DNA of 54,903 nucleotides from positions 48,837 to 103,739 of the forward strand of contig CAJUFM010000002.1 of assembly GCA_910585745.1 (NCBI GenBank). The letters are read 5' to 3'. The notes below the pieces were generated by a model. That model had not been told where the DNA came from. It made no database searches and saw nothing but the letters and a program-made list of their open reading frames with translations. The position numbers and the translations under genes were made by a program. The stretch comes from an uncultured Eubacterium sp. (GTDB lineage: Bacteria > Bacillota > Clostridia > Lachnospirales > Lachnospiraceae). Position 1 is the stretch's first letter. Each line of letters starts with the position of its first letter. Of the stretch, positions 17,749-26,148 are shown piece by piece.

Positions 17749-17781
17749 TATAATTCGCAAAAGAATCTTTAGAAACACCAT

Positions 17782-17846
17782 AAAACAGGAATCCCCCATA
17801 GAAACCCAGATAAGCACTGGATTCTGTGGGGAGATTCCTGTTTTGT
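17782..17846. terminator. Bidirectional terminator between LRR gene and xylB
   Basis: AAAACAGGAATC (17782-17793) pairs with GATTCCTGTTTT (17833-17844), with a CCCC/GGGG inner extension. It is A-flanked and T-flanked and lies between convergent genes. Confidence 0.8.
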
Positions 17847-17863
17847 ATAAGCATTTCAGCACA

Positions 17864-19342
17864 CTATGCTTTTAACGTATCATACAGATTTTTCACTGTT
17901 GGATAGATTTCCTTGAATTTGGCATATTTTGCATCGTACTTAGCTGTGAGGGCAGCGTCCGGCTCCACACAGTCAATGACTTTGACGATCTTGTCAGCAG
18001 CCTCTTCCACAGAAGCGTATTCTCCGCAGGCTACGGCAGCCAGCATGGCGCCACCAAGACCGGGACCTTCTTCACTCTCGATAATGTTTACTTTGATTCC
18101 CAGAACGTTAGCGATGATCTTTCTCCAGAGCGGGCTTTTTGCACCGCCGCCGCAGATCTTCGTTTCAGTGATGTTGATGCCAAGATCCTTAGCGACTTCA
18201 AAAGAATCACGGATGGCGAATGCCACACCTTCCAGAACTGCCTGGGTCATGTCCGCTCTTGTGGAGTCCATGGACATGCCGATAAAGAGGGCGCGGGCGT
18301 CTGGATTGTTATGGGGAGAGCGCTCGCCCATCAGATAGGGGAGATAATACACGTTGTTCTCGCCCAGCTTGTCATCGGTGATTGGCTTCTGCTCTGCCGG
18401 ATAATCTTTTGTGCCGATGATATCGTCCATCCACCACTTGTTACAGGAAGCAGCGCTGAGCATACAGCCCATGAGATGATAATTTCCGTCGGCATGGGCA
18501 AAGGAGTGAAGGGCGTTGAATTTATCCACACCGAACTCCTTGCTGGAAATAAAGATAGTTCCAGAGGTTCCGAGAGAAATGTTACATCCGCCGTCGCCTA
18601 CGGTTCCCGTTCCGACAGCAGCAGCGGCATTGTCTCCGGCGCCGGCAGCGATCTTACATGCGGTGGTAAGTCCCAGCTCTGCGGCAGCTGCATCGGTGAG
18701 TGCGCCGGTGATCTCATAGCTCTCGAAAAGTTTCGGAAGCTGTTCCTCTTTTACGGAGCAGATCTCCATCATTTCCTTTGACCAGCATTTGTTCTTTACG
18801 TCCATAAGAAGCATACCGGAAGCGTCGGAATAGTCGCAGCTGTGAACGCCTGTCATTTTATAGGCGATATAATCTTTCGGAAGCATGATCTTTGCAATCT
18901 TAGCGAAGTTGTCCGGTTCATTTTCCTTTACCCACAGAATCTTTGGCGCTGTAAAACCGGCAAAAGCGATATTCGCTGTGTACTGGGACAATTTATCCTT
19001 GCCAATGACGTCATTCAGATAATTGGTTTCTTTTGTGGTACGTCCGTCATTCCAGAGGATCGCTGGACGGATCACATTGTCATCCGCATCCAGAATCACC
19101 AGTCCGTGCATCTGCCCGCCAAAACTGATGCCTGCCACCTGGGAAGCATCGAAACCGTCAGTCAGTTCTTTGATCCCTGCAACAACAGCATTCCACCAGT
19201 CTTCCGGGCTCTGTTCTGACCAGCCTGGATTTGGGAAAGACAAGGGATATTCTTTTGAAACAATGTTTTTGATCGATCCATCTGCCTCCATGAGAAGAAG
19301 TTTCACTGCGGATGTACCGAGGTCAACACCTATGTAATACAT
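17864..19342 (-). CDS. xylB: Xylulokinase (FGGY carbohydrate kinase)
   Basis: 492 aa from the ATG at 19342, which has AGGAGG on the minus strand (19349-19354) at 6 nt. The extra N-terminal residues of the longer frame are rejected. MYYIGVDLGTSAVKLLLME is the phosphate-1 motif of the FGGY/actin-fold kinases. GAGDNAAAAVGTG and LGTSGTIFISS lie mid-protein, and MGERSPHNNPDARALFIG and KICGGGAKSPLWRKIIANVLG near the C-terminus are XylB-like. It phosphorylates D-xylulose to xylulose-5-phosphate for the pentose phosphate pathway. It follows the sugar isomerase gene, separated by a terminator hairpin. Confidence 0.9.
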   Translation of the reverse strand: MYYIGVDLGTSAVKLLLMEADGSIKNIVSKEYPLSFPNPGWSEQSPEDWWNAVVAGIKELTDGFDASQVAGISFGGQMHGLVILDADDNVIRPAILWNDGRTTKETNYLNDVIGKDKLSQYTANIAFAGFTAPKILWVKENEPDNFAKIAKIMLPKDYIAYKMTGVHSCDYSDASGMLLMDVKNKCWSKEMMEICSVKEEQLPKLFESYEITGALTDAAAAELGLTTACKIAAGAGDNAAAAVGTGTVGDGGCNISLGTSGTIFISSKEFGVDKFNALHSFAHADGNYHLMGCMLSAASCNKWWMDDIIGTKDYPAEQKPITDDKLGENNVYYLPYLMGERSPHNNPDARALFIGMSMDSTRADMTQAVLEGVAFAIRDSFEVAKDLGINITETKICGGGAKSPLWRKIIANVLGIKVNIIESEEGPGLGGAMLAAVACGEYASVEEAADKIVKVIDCVEPDAALTAKYDAKYAKFKEIYPTVKNLYDTLKA

Positions 19343-19412
19343 ATAAATCCTCCTAAATAAACTTAATGTTTGGAAATAACTGCCAGCAGTGAGCAATTAT
19401 AATGCCAGACAG

Positions 19413-19466
19413 TTATAAAAAAGCAGCGGCCAGAGAGGGGCGAGGTGCCGACCTCAGGGCCGCTGG
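19413..19466 (-). terminator. Terminator after the sugar isomerase gene (minus strand)
   Basis: On the minus strand, CAGCGGCC pairs with GGCCGCTG (plus coordinates 19424-19431 and 19458-19465) with a nested GAGGT/ACCTC hairpin, then CTTTTTTATA. A TATAAT (plus 19396-19401) further downstream may start xylB on its own, but its -35 is weak. Confidence 0.75.
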
Positions 19467-19502
19467 CATGTAAATTACAAACGATTATTCAACTGCATGT
19501 AC

Positions 19503-20990
19503 TTATGCAAATGGATTTTCTGTTGGATAGCGAACGCCTGCTGGCTGATTGTATCCGATCTCATTTACATCTACGCCGATATATTTGAATACTTCGTACA
19601 ATGTCTTTCCGAAATGTCCAAATGCAACTGCACCGTGATGTGGATAGTTGCCCTCGATCAGTACGTGGCGGTAGAATCTTCCCATCTCAGGAATTGCAAA
19701 GATACCGATAGCACCAAAGCTTCTTGTAGCGACCGGAAGTACTTCACCGTGTGCTATGTAAGCACGTAGTTTGGTATCTGCGGTACTCTGAAGACGGAAG
19801 AATGTGATGTCTCCAGGAACAATATCCCCCTCAAGCGTTCCGTTGGTAACTTCGATTGGAAGGGAACGGGCCATGATCTTCTGGTATTTCATCTCACAGA
19901 AGGACAGCTTGCTGGAAGCGGTATTTCCGCAGTGGAATCCCATAAATGTATCTTTCAGTGTATAGCTGGCATATTTACCCTTGATATCCTCATCGTACAG
20001 ATCCTGTGGTACGGAGTTGTTGATGTCGAGAAGGGTTACAGCATCCAGGCTTACAGCAGTTCCGATAAACTCAGAAAGTGCCCCGTAGATATCTACCTCA
20101 CAGGATACTGGAATGCCTTTTGCTGTCAGACGGCTGTTTACATAGCATGGTACGAAACCAAATTGTGTCTGGAATGCAGGCCAGCATTTGCCAGCGATAG
20201 CAACATATTTGCGGTAGCCTTTGTGATCTTCGATCCAGTCAAGAAGAGTCAGCTCATACTGGGCAAGTTTCTCAAGGATCTCAGGTTTTTTATTACCTGC
20301 TCCCAGTTCTTTTTCCATATCTTTTACAACTTCAGGAATTCTTTCGTCGCCTGCATGATTATTAAATGCCTCGAAAAGGTCAAGTTCTGAATTCTCTTCG
20401 ATCTCGATGCCAAGATTATAAAGCTGTTTAATCGGTGCATTACAAGCAAGGAAGTTAAGTGGACGAGGACCAAAGCTGATGATCTTCAGGTTTTCCAGTG
20501 CATATACGGCACGGGCAATCGGAAGGAATTCATGGATCATGTCAGCACATCCCTCAGCAGTTCCTACTGGGTACTCAGGAATATATGCTTTTACATTACG
20601 CAGCTTCAGGTTGTAGCTTGCGTTAAGCATACCACAGTAAGCATCTCCACGTCCGTCTAACAGACTGTTTCCGGTCTCCTCAGCAGCAGCAACGAACATT
20701 TTAGGTCCGTCAAAATGCTTTGCAAGAAGAGTCTCAGAAATTTCAGGACCAAAGTTTCCAAGATATACACAAAGTGCGTTACATCCAGCTTTCTTAATGT
20801 CCTCCAAAGCCTGTACCATATGAATTTCACTCTCTACGATACAGATCGGACACTCATAGATGTCAGCAGCATCGTATTTCTTCGTGTACGCCTCAACTAA
20901 AGCTTTTCTTCTGTTTACAGAAAGCGTCTCTGGGAAACAGTCACGACTTACTGCAACAATTCCGATTTTCATTTCTGGCATGTTGTTCAT
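19503..20990 (-). CDS. L-fucose/L-arabinose isomerase family protein, probable pentose isomerase
   Basis: 495 aa from the ATG at 20990, which has AAAGGATGG at 9 nt; the ATG at 21011 lies upstream of that ribosome binding site. The sequence follows the FucI/AraA-like fold: an N-terminal Rossmann-like part (KIGIVAVSRDCFPE), YLGNFGPEISE, the central SCEVDIYGALSEFI and the C-terminal FHCGNTASSKL metal-site segment, then IEGNYPHHGAVAFGHFG. The partner gene is a xylulokinase, so the product of the reaction is probably D-xylulose, which would make this a non-orthologous xylose isomerase or a related pentose isomerase. The substrate cannot be read from sequence. No transporter or regulator gene is adjacent. 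Confidence 0.75.
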   Translation of the reverse strand: MNNMPEMKIGIVAVSRDCFPETLSVNRRKALVEAYTKKYDAADIYECPICIVESEIHMVQALEDIKKAGCNALCVYLGNFGPEISETLLAKHFDGPKMFVAAAEETGNSLLDGRGDAYCGMLNASYNLKLRNVKAYIPEYPVGTAEGCADMIHEFLPIARAVYALENLKIISFGPRPLNFLACNAPIKQLYNLGIEIEENSELDLFEAFNNHAGDERIPEVVKDMEKELGAGNKKPEILEKLAQYELTLLDWIEDHKGYRKYVAIAGKCWPAFQTQFGFVPCYVNSRLTAKGIPVSCEVDIYGALSEFIGTAVSLDAVTLLDINNSVPQDLYDEDIKGKYASYTLKDTFMGFHCGNTASSKLSFCEMKYQKIMARSLPIEVTNGTLEGDIVPGDITFFRLQSTADTKLRAYIAHGEVLPVATRSFGAIGIFAIPEMGRFYRHVLIEGNYPHHGAVAFGHFGKTLYEVFKYIGVDVNEIGYNQPAGVRYPTENPFA

Positions 20991-21103
20991 GTTTGTAAAC
21001 CATCCTTTCATTTATTATGTTAAAATTTAATCAAAATCAATAATCTCATTTTAAAGCATTTATATAAAAAAATCAATAAAAAGCCTCATATTTGTAAAAA
21101 AAA

Positions 21104-21131
21104 ATTTGTGCAGTGTACATATTGCACAAAT
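21104..21131. promoter_or_regulatory. Palindromic operator ATTTGTGCA-N10-TGCACAAAT
   Basis: A perfect 9-bp inverted repeat with a 10-bp spacer, in the divergent region between the isomerase and the gene at 21238. Its right half overlaps the -35 box of the rightward promoter (21122), so a bound regulator would block it. The regulator is not identifiable here. Confidence 0.6.
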
Positions 21132-21150
21132 GAAGGTTTCGTAGTATAAT
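21122..21150 (+). promoter_or_regulatory. Promoter of the gene at 21238
   Basis: TTGCAC (21122-21127), a 17-bp spacer and a perfect TATAAT (21145-21150). Confidence 0.65.
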
Positions 21151-21237
21151 GAATTTGTATAACCAGAGTTTTAAGTTCACTTTACATGGAGGTAGGACTT
21201 TACTTCAGGGTATTTTAAAAAGTAAAGAGGTGATTTC

Positions 21238-21861
21238 ATGGTTGAAGCATACAATTATTTTATAGGGGGATATATTCCAAAGGTATCTCCGAAGACAAAT
21301 GTACATGATAGAAAAGAACTGAAAAATAAATATAAGAGCATTGTTTCGCTGAATAATGCAAATCCCCTTGCCATGATCCAGCTTTCTGCGGATACACAGA
21401 TTTATGCTCTTGATGTAAAAGAGATCTCGATGGAGATGGGGGAGGCTGCACAGAATACTCTCGATGGAAAATCGGAAGAGGCAGAAGAACATGCAGAGAA
21501 GACACTTAATCTGTTCAATAAGCTATTATCGAGAAGTGATGAGTATGGGGAGTTAAAGCACAAACCTTCCCGGCCGGGATGCGAGCTTCGGAACCTGGTG
21601 GCAGCCAATAAAGAAGATCTGGAAGCGGCAGGGTTTACCGTTGCAGAGGACGGATTTCTCAGCATTAATAAGGAAAAAGAGTTTAAGATTCCTACTAAAT
21701 TTATGAAAGAATTGAAAGACAAATGTGAATATATGAGTATGAATCCGATGGAATATGTAGAGAAAAAGGTGTTCAGCTATGCGCATCTCCACCGGAGTGA
21801 TATCGGGTATGCCTATGCTTCGTCTGTGTATACAGGAATGTTGTTCAATTCCTATTGTTAG
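21238..21861 (+). CDS. Uncharacterised cytoplasmic protein
   Basis: 207 aa, not recognised. No signal peptide or membrane segment. An N-terminal part (about 1-60, MVEAYNYFIGGYIPKVSPK and NANPLAMIQLSADTQIYALDVKE) precedes an acidic helical stretch (about 64-95, rich in Glu and Ala) with coiled-coil character. The C-terminal half ends in an aromatic tail (AHLHRSDIGYAYASSVYTG). The gene has a strong promoter with an overlapping palindromic operator, AAAGAGGTG just upstream of the ATG, and its own terminator. It is therefore an independently regulated unit, divergent from the isomerase-xylB genes, and could be regulated together with them. Confidence 0.7.
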   Translation: MVEAYNYFIGGYIPKVSPKTNVHDRKELKNKYKSIVSLNNANPLAMIQLSADTQIYALDVKEISMEMGEAAQNTLDGKSEEAEEHAEKTLNLFNKLLSRSDEYGELKHKPSRPGCELRNLVAANKEDLEAAGFTVAEDGFLSINKEKEFKIPTKFMKELKDKCEYMSMNPMEYVEKKVFSYAHLHRSDIGYAYASSVYTGMLFNSYC

Positions 21862-21934
21862 TGTTGGTTCCATTGGCGCCGATGAGCTGATTTATAGAAA
21901 CGGCTGTTTAGTTATTTAAAATTGTTTATCTTTG

Positions 21935-21976
21935 AGCTGCAGAGTCTTAAAAAGAAGACTTTGCAGCTTTTTATAT
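21935..21976 (+). terminator. Rho-independent terminator
   Basis: AGCTGCAGAGTCTT (21935-21948) pairs with AAGACTTTGCAGCT (21955-21968), followed by TTTTTATAT. It ends the unit at 21238. The rest of 21977-22159 holds a weak promoter-like TTGACA (22027-22032) with a poor -10. Confidence 0.85.
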
Positions 21977-22159
21977 TTAGAAAGTGCATGAAGTAGTATC
22001 AAAAACTATGTTTTGAAGTATTCATATTGACATCATAAAAAGTTTGTGATACTCTCATACTAGAAGATGCTAGGGTATAAAATTACCCCTTAAACAAAGG
22101 AGATATGAACTGGTTTGATGCCGAAGAAGGCGGCATGTCGGATTAGGAGGAAAAGCTGT

Positions 22160-22999
22160 ATGAATGGATTGGTTTTAGAGGGTGGGACATTTCGCCCGGT
22201 ATTTAGCTGCGGGGTGATGGATGCATTACTGTCTGAGGACATTATGATGCCTTATTGTATCGGGGTGTCTGCGGGAATATCAGATGGTGTGTCTTATATA
22301 TCCCGTCAAAAGGGAAGAAATCTGGAGATCCTGCAAAAATATAGAAATGATAAGAGGTATATGGGAAGATCTAATTACCGGAAGCACCGGAGCTTGTTTG
22401 GCCTGGACTTTGTGTTTGGAGAGATACCCAATAGTCTTGTTCCGTTTGACATGGAAACATTTAAGAAGTATGAGGGGACCTGTCTGGTCGGTGTGACAAA
22501 GGCTTCCACAGGGGGAGCGCAGTATATGAATGCCATGGATATGGATGAGCAGTATTCGATGCTTCGTGCTACCTGCGCCATGCCTCTTTTTTTCCCGGCG
22601 ATCGACTTGGACGGGGAGAAATATTACGATGGTGGAATCTCAGATCCGATTCCGTTAGAGAAGGCATTTGCAGATGGATGCGAAAAGCTTCTTGTAGTGC
22701 TGACCCAGCCGAAGGGGTTTGTCAAACGTCTTGGGAAATATGATAAGCTGGGGGCTAGGATCCTTGCCAGGAAGTACCCAGCTGTCAGGGAGGCGATATT
22801 ATCCCGGCCAGACCGCTATAATAAGATTGTCCGCCGCTGTGAGCAATGGGAGAAGGAAGGGAAGGTCATGATCCTGCGCCCCAACTATCTGCTGAACAGT
22901 TTTGAGAGCAATGTGCAGAAACTGGAGACGGCATACTGGCATGGATATCGTATGACGAAAGAAAAGATGAAGAAGATCCGGAGGTTTTTGGGGCTTTAA
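22160..22999 (+). CDS. Patatin-like phospholipase
   Basis: 279 aa from the ATG at 22160; AGGAGG at 22145-22150 fixes this start over the frame-opening ATG at 22115. The lipase motifs are present: the oxyanion-hole region LEGGTFRPVFSCGVMDAL, the nucleophile elbow GVSAG (Ser near residue 39) and the catalytic Asp in DGGISDPIP (near residue 157). It belongs to the short bacterial patatin/RssA-like subgroup (YjjU type), cytoplasmic, presumably acting on phospholipid or lysophospholipid. The oxyanion motif reads GGTFRP rather than the common GGGxRG, as is typical of this subgroup. It stands alone, upstream of a tRNA gene. Confidence 0.88.
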   Translation: MNGLVLEGGTFRPVFSCGVMDALLSEDIMMPYCIGVSAGISDGVSYISRQKGRNLEILQKYRNDKRYMGRSNYRKHRSLFGLDFVFGEIPNSLVPFDMETFKKYEGTCLVGVTKASTGGAQYMNAMDMDEQYSMLRATCAMPLFFPAIDLDGEKYYDGGISDPIPLEKAFADGCEKLLVVLTQPKGFVKRLGKYDKLGARILARKYPAVREAILSRPDRYNKIVRRCEQWEKEGKVMILRPNYLLNSFESNVQKLETAYWHGYRMTKEKMKKIRRFLGL

Positions 23000-23073
23000 T
23001 ACCATCGGGCCAGGTTTCTGCTGCTGGGCTGCCTTAAAATTTGCGCCGTCAAGCTAAAAAAACAGGAATGTGT

Positions 23074-23103
23074 TTGACACAGGGTTATCTTTTCTGTTAT
23101 AAT
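23074..23103 (+). promoter_or_regulatory. Promoter of the tRNA-Leu gene
   Basis: TTGACA (23074-23079), an 18-bp spacer and TATAAT (23098-23103), 10 nt before the mature tRNA. Confidence 0.7.
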
Positions 23104-23113
23104 ATTTATACTT

Positions 23114-23195
23114 GCGGTTATGGCGGAATTGGCAGACGCGCTAGATTTAGGTTCTAGTGGGGAATCCCGTGCAGGTTCAAGTCCTGTTAACCGCA
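23114..23195 (+). tRNA. tRNA-Leu (anticodon UAG)
   Basis: 82 nt with a perfect 7-bp acceptor stem (GCGGTTA with TAACCGC) and discriminator A. The anticodon stem CTAGA/TCTAG encloses loop TTTAGGT, giving anticodon TAG. The T arm is CAGG-TTCAAGT-CCTG. A long variable arm (GGGGAATCCC) marks a class II tRNA, as expected for Leu. The CCA end is not encoded. Confidence 0.95.
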
Positions 23196-23221
23196 GATTT
23201 TAATTTTTGTGTGAAAAGTAA

Positions 23222-23268
23222 AAGGGGCGGTATTGATATAGAATACTGTCCCTTAAGTTATTTTATTT
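23222..23268 (+). terminator. Terminator after tRNA-Leu
   Basis: AAGGGGCGGTATT (23222-23234) pairs, with G-U wobbles, with AATACTGTCCCTT (23242-23254), followed by a T-rich tract. Beyond it, 23266-23321 holds an imperfect inverted repeat of a T-rich GCC and an A-rich GGC arm with no clear role. Confidence 0.55.
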
Positions 23269-23451
23269 TTTTAGCCTTTTTCTTACTTCTAGTGGCGCTA
23301 TAGGGATAAAAAAGGCAAAAAATAGTGATTTACATGTAATATAAGTATGGATTACGCCCAAACAGTGTGAGTGTGCAGTCTGTTACGTATATTTAATGTG
23401 AAAAAGTCTCATATTTACATATATGCTATATTGTATAAAGGATGTGTGAGT

Positions 23452-23805
23452 ATGAGATTATTGGAATTGCGTGTTTCGAATAAACTATCACAGAAAGAGC
23501 TTGGTAAGGCTCTGGATCTGACACAACAGCGCATTAGCCTGTTGGAACAGGGCAAGAGTTATCCAAATTCCATCGAGATTACAAAGTACGCGACGTATTT
23601 TGATGTGTCGGCAGATTATGTGCTGGAGATCAGCCCGAGAAAAAATCCCTTTGCAGAGATGGAGGGGCTGGTTCGCGGAAACAGGGAGATTTTGCTGTTA
23701 AAGTATTATTCTAAACTGAATGAGAATATGAAGAAATATATTCTGGAAATGACACAGAAGGCGCAAAAATATCAGGGGAACGACGAAACGGATACATTGT
23801 CCTAA
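23452..23805 (+). CDS. XRE-family helix-turn-helix regulator
   Basis: 117 aa from the ATG at 23452 (AAAGGA at 23437-23442); residues encoded further upstream are not conserved-looking. An HTH_3 domain fills residues 1-62: MRLLELRVSNKLSQKELGKA and LDLTQQRISLLEQGKSYPN are the helix-turn-helix. A linker and a C-terminal helix (LLLKYYSKLNENMKKYILEM) that could dimerise follow. The target is unknown. It sits between tRNA-Leu and the agr-type locus, in the same direction as agrA, with a small palindrome (23811-23827) behind it. It could control agr expression, but nothing in the sequence proves that. No toxin-like partner is adjacent. Confidence 0.85.
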   Translation: MRLLELRVSNKLSQKELGKALDLTQQRISLLEQGKSYPNSIEITKYATYFDVSADYVLEISPRKNPFAEMEGLVRGNREILLLKYYSKLNENMKKYILEMTQKAQKYQGNDETDTLS

Positions 23806-23810
23806 GCAAT

Positions 23811-23835
23811 ACGGATAATATATCCGTTCTCTTTG
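23811..23835 (+). terminator. Small palindrome after the XRE gene, weak terminator
   Basis: ACGGATA (23811-23817) pairs with TATCCGT (23821-23827), followed by a TTCTCTTTGTTT stretch. The AT-rich stem is short. Confidence 0.4.
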
Positions 23836-23951
23836 TTTACATTTTATCACAATACAGGTATAATATGGTCAGGGGGCCAGCTCCTTCCTTACGTCTTTTG
23901 TGATGAAATCGTTGAGCTGATACATTCAGTGAAAGTGTTAGGTGAGATGAA

Positions 23952-24698
23952 TTGAAAAACATACTTGTACTTGAAGATGAAGTTGAGTGCAACCAGCTGT
24001 TATGTGATATTGTTACTACAAGCAAAGAAAGAGTAACAGTGTATCCGGCTTTTAATGAAAAAGAGGCGATGCAGATTGCACTTGAATGTCATATGGATCT
24101 GTTTCTTGTCGACATTTCTTTACATGACCTGCAAGGAAATGATGTGTCGGGGGTAAAATTTGCCAAACAGATTCGCAATATTGATTATTATGAGGTTACA
24201 CCGATTATCTTTGTGACATCTATTGCCAATCTTGAACTCCATTCTTATCGCGAAGTTTCCTGTTATAGCTATATTTTAAAACCGATTGATGAAGAGAAGC
24301 AGAAACAGCTTGCAGTGGAAATTGACAAACTTCTTAAGGACAGAAAGTCTGTCAGCAGGGAGCAGTATCTGTATTTTAAAGTTGATTCTGTTTTTTATCC
24401 TATAAAAGTTGACGAAATTATTACTATCCGCTGTATTAACAGAAGATTGCTCATACATACGATATCGGATAAATTTTATGTGAACAAGCTGACATTAAAG
24501 CAGATTCAGAAAGAATTGAATGCTATGGGGTTCAACCCTTTTGTGGAATGCCATCGCGGGATCCTGGTAAATCTGGATCATGTGGAACATATCGACAGGG
24601 TGAATAAATATGTGAAAGTATACAAAGAAGATCAAATGATCGATTTTGGAAGGACAAAGTGGTTTTCGGAAATACAAGGAGTAATTGAGCATGATTAG
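23952..24698 (+). CDS. agrA: AgrA-like LytTR response regulator
   Basis: 248 aa, with a TTG start at 23952 and AGGTGAGA just upstream; no in-frame ATG lies closer to the conserved KNILVLEDE strand. The receiver domain (about 1-125) has acidic residues in LEDE, the phospho-acceptor Asp54 in LFLVDISL, and Lys in ILKPID. The C-terminal LytTR DNA-binding domain (about 145-245) has FYVNKLTLKQIQKELN, FVECHRGILVNLDHVEHI and KVYKEDQMIDFGR. LytTR regulators bind paired 9-bp direct repeats; such repeats occur in the agrB promoter region at 26821-26910. The stop overlaps the kinase start by 8 nt, so the two genes are translationally coupled. Confidence 0.92.
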   Translation: MKNILVLEDEVECNQLLCDIVTTSKERVTVYPAFNEKEAMQIALECHMDLFLVDISLHDLQGNDVSGVKFAKQIRNIDYYEVTPIIFVTSIANLELHSYREVSCYSYILKPIDEEKQKQLAVEIDKLLKDRKSVSREQYLYFKVDSVFYPIKVDEIITIRCINRRLLIHTISDKFYVNKLTLKQIQKELNAMGFNPFVECHRGILVNLDHVEHIDRVNKYVKVYKEDQMIDFGRTKWFSEIQGVIEHD

Positions 24699-25965
24699 TA
24701 GTATTTTAATGGCAGGGATAGAACAGGCGGCCAATATAATGGTTGTTGACAGTCTGTTTAGAGGTAGGCTAAAAAAAGATATTAGTAAGAAAGTAAGCAT
24801 AGTTTTTCTTGAAACTGTTATCTTGGGCTTTTTCAATATATATCAATTAAATGGCTTGTGGCTGCTCTTGGTGTATGCCGTTATGATCGGTGGCGTGAAG
24901 ATAATCTATCACGAGGACATTAGTATTTGTATTTTGTATTGTATTATCGGTTTTCTGATGGTAAGTGCCATTGAACTTCTTTTTTATATTCCTTTCGCCA
25001 TGTTCTGGAAAGAGATGGTGGGAGATTCCCAGGCAGGTCTTATCGGAACCGGCGGTGCCCTGCTTGTGGTGTGTGCCGTCCGCAGAAAGAGGTGGATCAA
25101 CTGGAATATGATCCAGGATTTTGTGAAATGCCGCTATAAGATGCTGTGTTATATTTGTGCGGCAGTGGGGGGTATCATGCTCGTTGCCGTGTCATATTTC
25201 CGGGTTCTGGCTAGTATGCCAATCTACAGTTTTATCTTTCTGATCCTGATGATCGTTATCTTGTTTCCCATGATGTCGCAGTTTATAAAAAATGAGGTTG
25301 AATTAAAGGAACGCAGCAAATTTGAAAAACCCATGCGGGATGTGATCACAAGGATCCGACAGCAACAGCACCAGTTTGATGCCCATCTACAGGCAATATA
25401 TGGAATAATCAATCGCTGCCAGACTTATGATTGCCTGGTAGAGACACTGGAAGGTTATATGTCTAAGATTCAGAGAATGGATGCTTTTTACAGCTTGACC
25501 AAGGTGGAAGATCCAGTGCTGTCCGGGTTTCTCGGAGTCAAATTTTCGGGGGCAGTAAACCGGGGTATCCATATTTCACAACAGATATCTGTAAAAAAGA
25601 TATGTACCAATATTCCCCTCACAGAGCTGATCGGTACTTTTGGGAACCTGATAGACAATGCCATCGAGGAGGTTGAGACCAACTATCTCAAAAAGGAGAT
25701 CCGCCTGACCCTGCACGAAGAGGGGGACTGGTATGAATTCACTATTTCTAACCCGATCCGGAATACAGATATGCATGAGATTACCAATTTTTCAAAGAAA
25801 GGGTACAGTACAAAAGAAAATGCAGAGATGCGTGGGTTGGGGCTGTATAATGTGCTGGATACGCTGAACCATTATAAGGGAGAAATGTACATGAATAAGT
25901 ACGCAGTAGAAGAAACGGATTGGTTTGTAGTGCGGATCAAAATAAAAAGGCTTACATGTAAATAA
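24691..25965 (+). CDS. agrC: AgrC-like GHKL sensor histidine kinase
   Basis: 424 aa from the ATG at 24691 (AAGGAG 8 nt upstream). The N-terminal half (about 1-200) is a polytopic membrane sensor with six or seven hydrophobic segments, as in AgrC. A linker with the phospho-acceptor His region (RIRQQQHQFDAHLQAIYGI, about 226-244) precedes a HATPase_c_5 GHKL domain with N box NLIDNAIEEVE and G box MRGLGLYNVLDTL. Cyclic peptide sensing at the outer face and phosphotransfer to the upstream regulator are the family role. It ends in a bidirectional terminator facing the agrBD genes on the other strand. Confidence 0.92.
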   Translation: MISSILMAGIEQAANIMVVDSLFRGRLKKDISKKVSIVFLETVILGFFNIYQLNGLWLLLVYAVMIGGVKIIYHEDISICILYCIIGFLMVSAIELLFYIPFAMFWKEMVGDSQAGLIGTGGALLVVCAVRRKRWINWNMIQDFVKCRYKMLCYICAAVGGIMLVAVSYFRVLASMPIYSFIFLILMIVILFPMMSQFIKNEVELKERSKFEKPMRDVITRIRQQQHQFDAHLQAIYGIINRCQTYDCLVETLEGYMSKIQRMDAFYSLTKVEDPVLSGFLGVKFSGAVNRGIHISQQISVKKICTNIPLTELIGTFGNLIDNAIEEVETNYLKKEIRLTLHEEGDWYEFTISNPIRNTDMHEITNFSKKGYSTKENAEMRGLGLYNVLDTLNHYKGEMYMNKYAVEETDWFVVRIKIKRLTCK

Positions 25966-25976
25966 GCCTTTTTATT
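25941..25976. terminator. Bidirectional terminator between agrC and agrD
   Basis: A perfect 14-bp stem: AATAAAAAGGCTTA (25941-25954) with TAAGCCTTTTTATT (25963-25976). It overlaps the agrC stop codon and serves both converging units. Confidence 0.85.
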
Positions 25977-26019
25977 ATAGTGTCTGGTTGGTTTAATTGC
26001 TTTTTGTATCTGGTTTTTA

Positions 26020-26148
26020 TTAGTCTTCTGTCGGATATTCCGGCTCACCCCAGAAACAGTAGCTGATAATATTGGTGGTCATCATGGCAGCCATGGCGAT
26101 ACATAAACTGCAGACCTTGAATAAAAGACTGCTATTAAATTTCTTCAT
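26020..26148 (-). CDS. agrD: AgrD-like cyclic lactone autoinducer precursor
   Basis: 42 aa from the ATG at 26148, with AAAGGAGGAAAAA upstream. It has the three-part AgrD plan: a basic amphipathic leader (MKKFNSSLLFKVCSLCIAM), a central peptide region containing a Cys, and an acidic, Pro-rich tail. The core reads SYCFWGEPEYPTED. The Cys followed by aromatics, then E-P-x-x-P, matches the cyclic lactone autoinducer family of Clostridia. Cys31 is the predicted ring residue (two earlier Cys lie in the leader), and the exact ring size cannot be called from sequence. The start overlaps the end of agrB by 14 nt, as in typical agrBD pairs. Confidence 0.88.
   Translation of the reverse strand: MKKFNSSLLFKVCSLCIAMAAMMTTNIISYCFWGEPEYPTED

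Noticed and set aside
23266..23321. T-rich/A-rich inverted repeat as a mobile element end
   Set aside because: The arms are low-complexity runs around GCC/GGC with no flanking duplication and no gene inside.
23452..23805. Toxin-antitoxin pair
   Set aside because: The XRE regulator has no small toxin gene beside it; the next gene is the agr response regulator.
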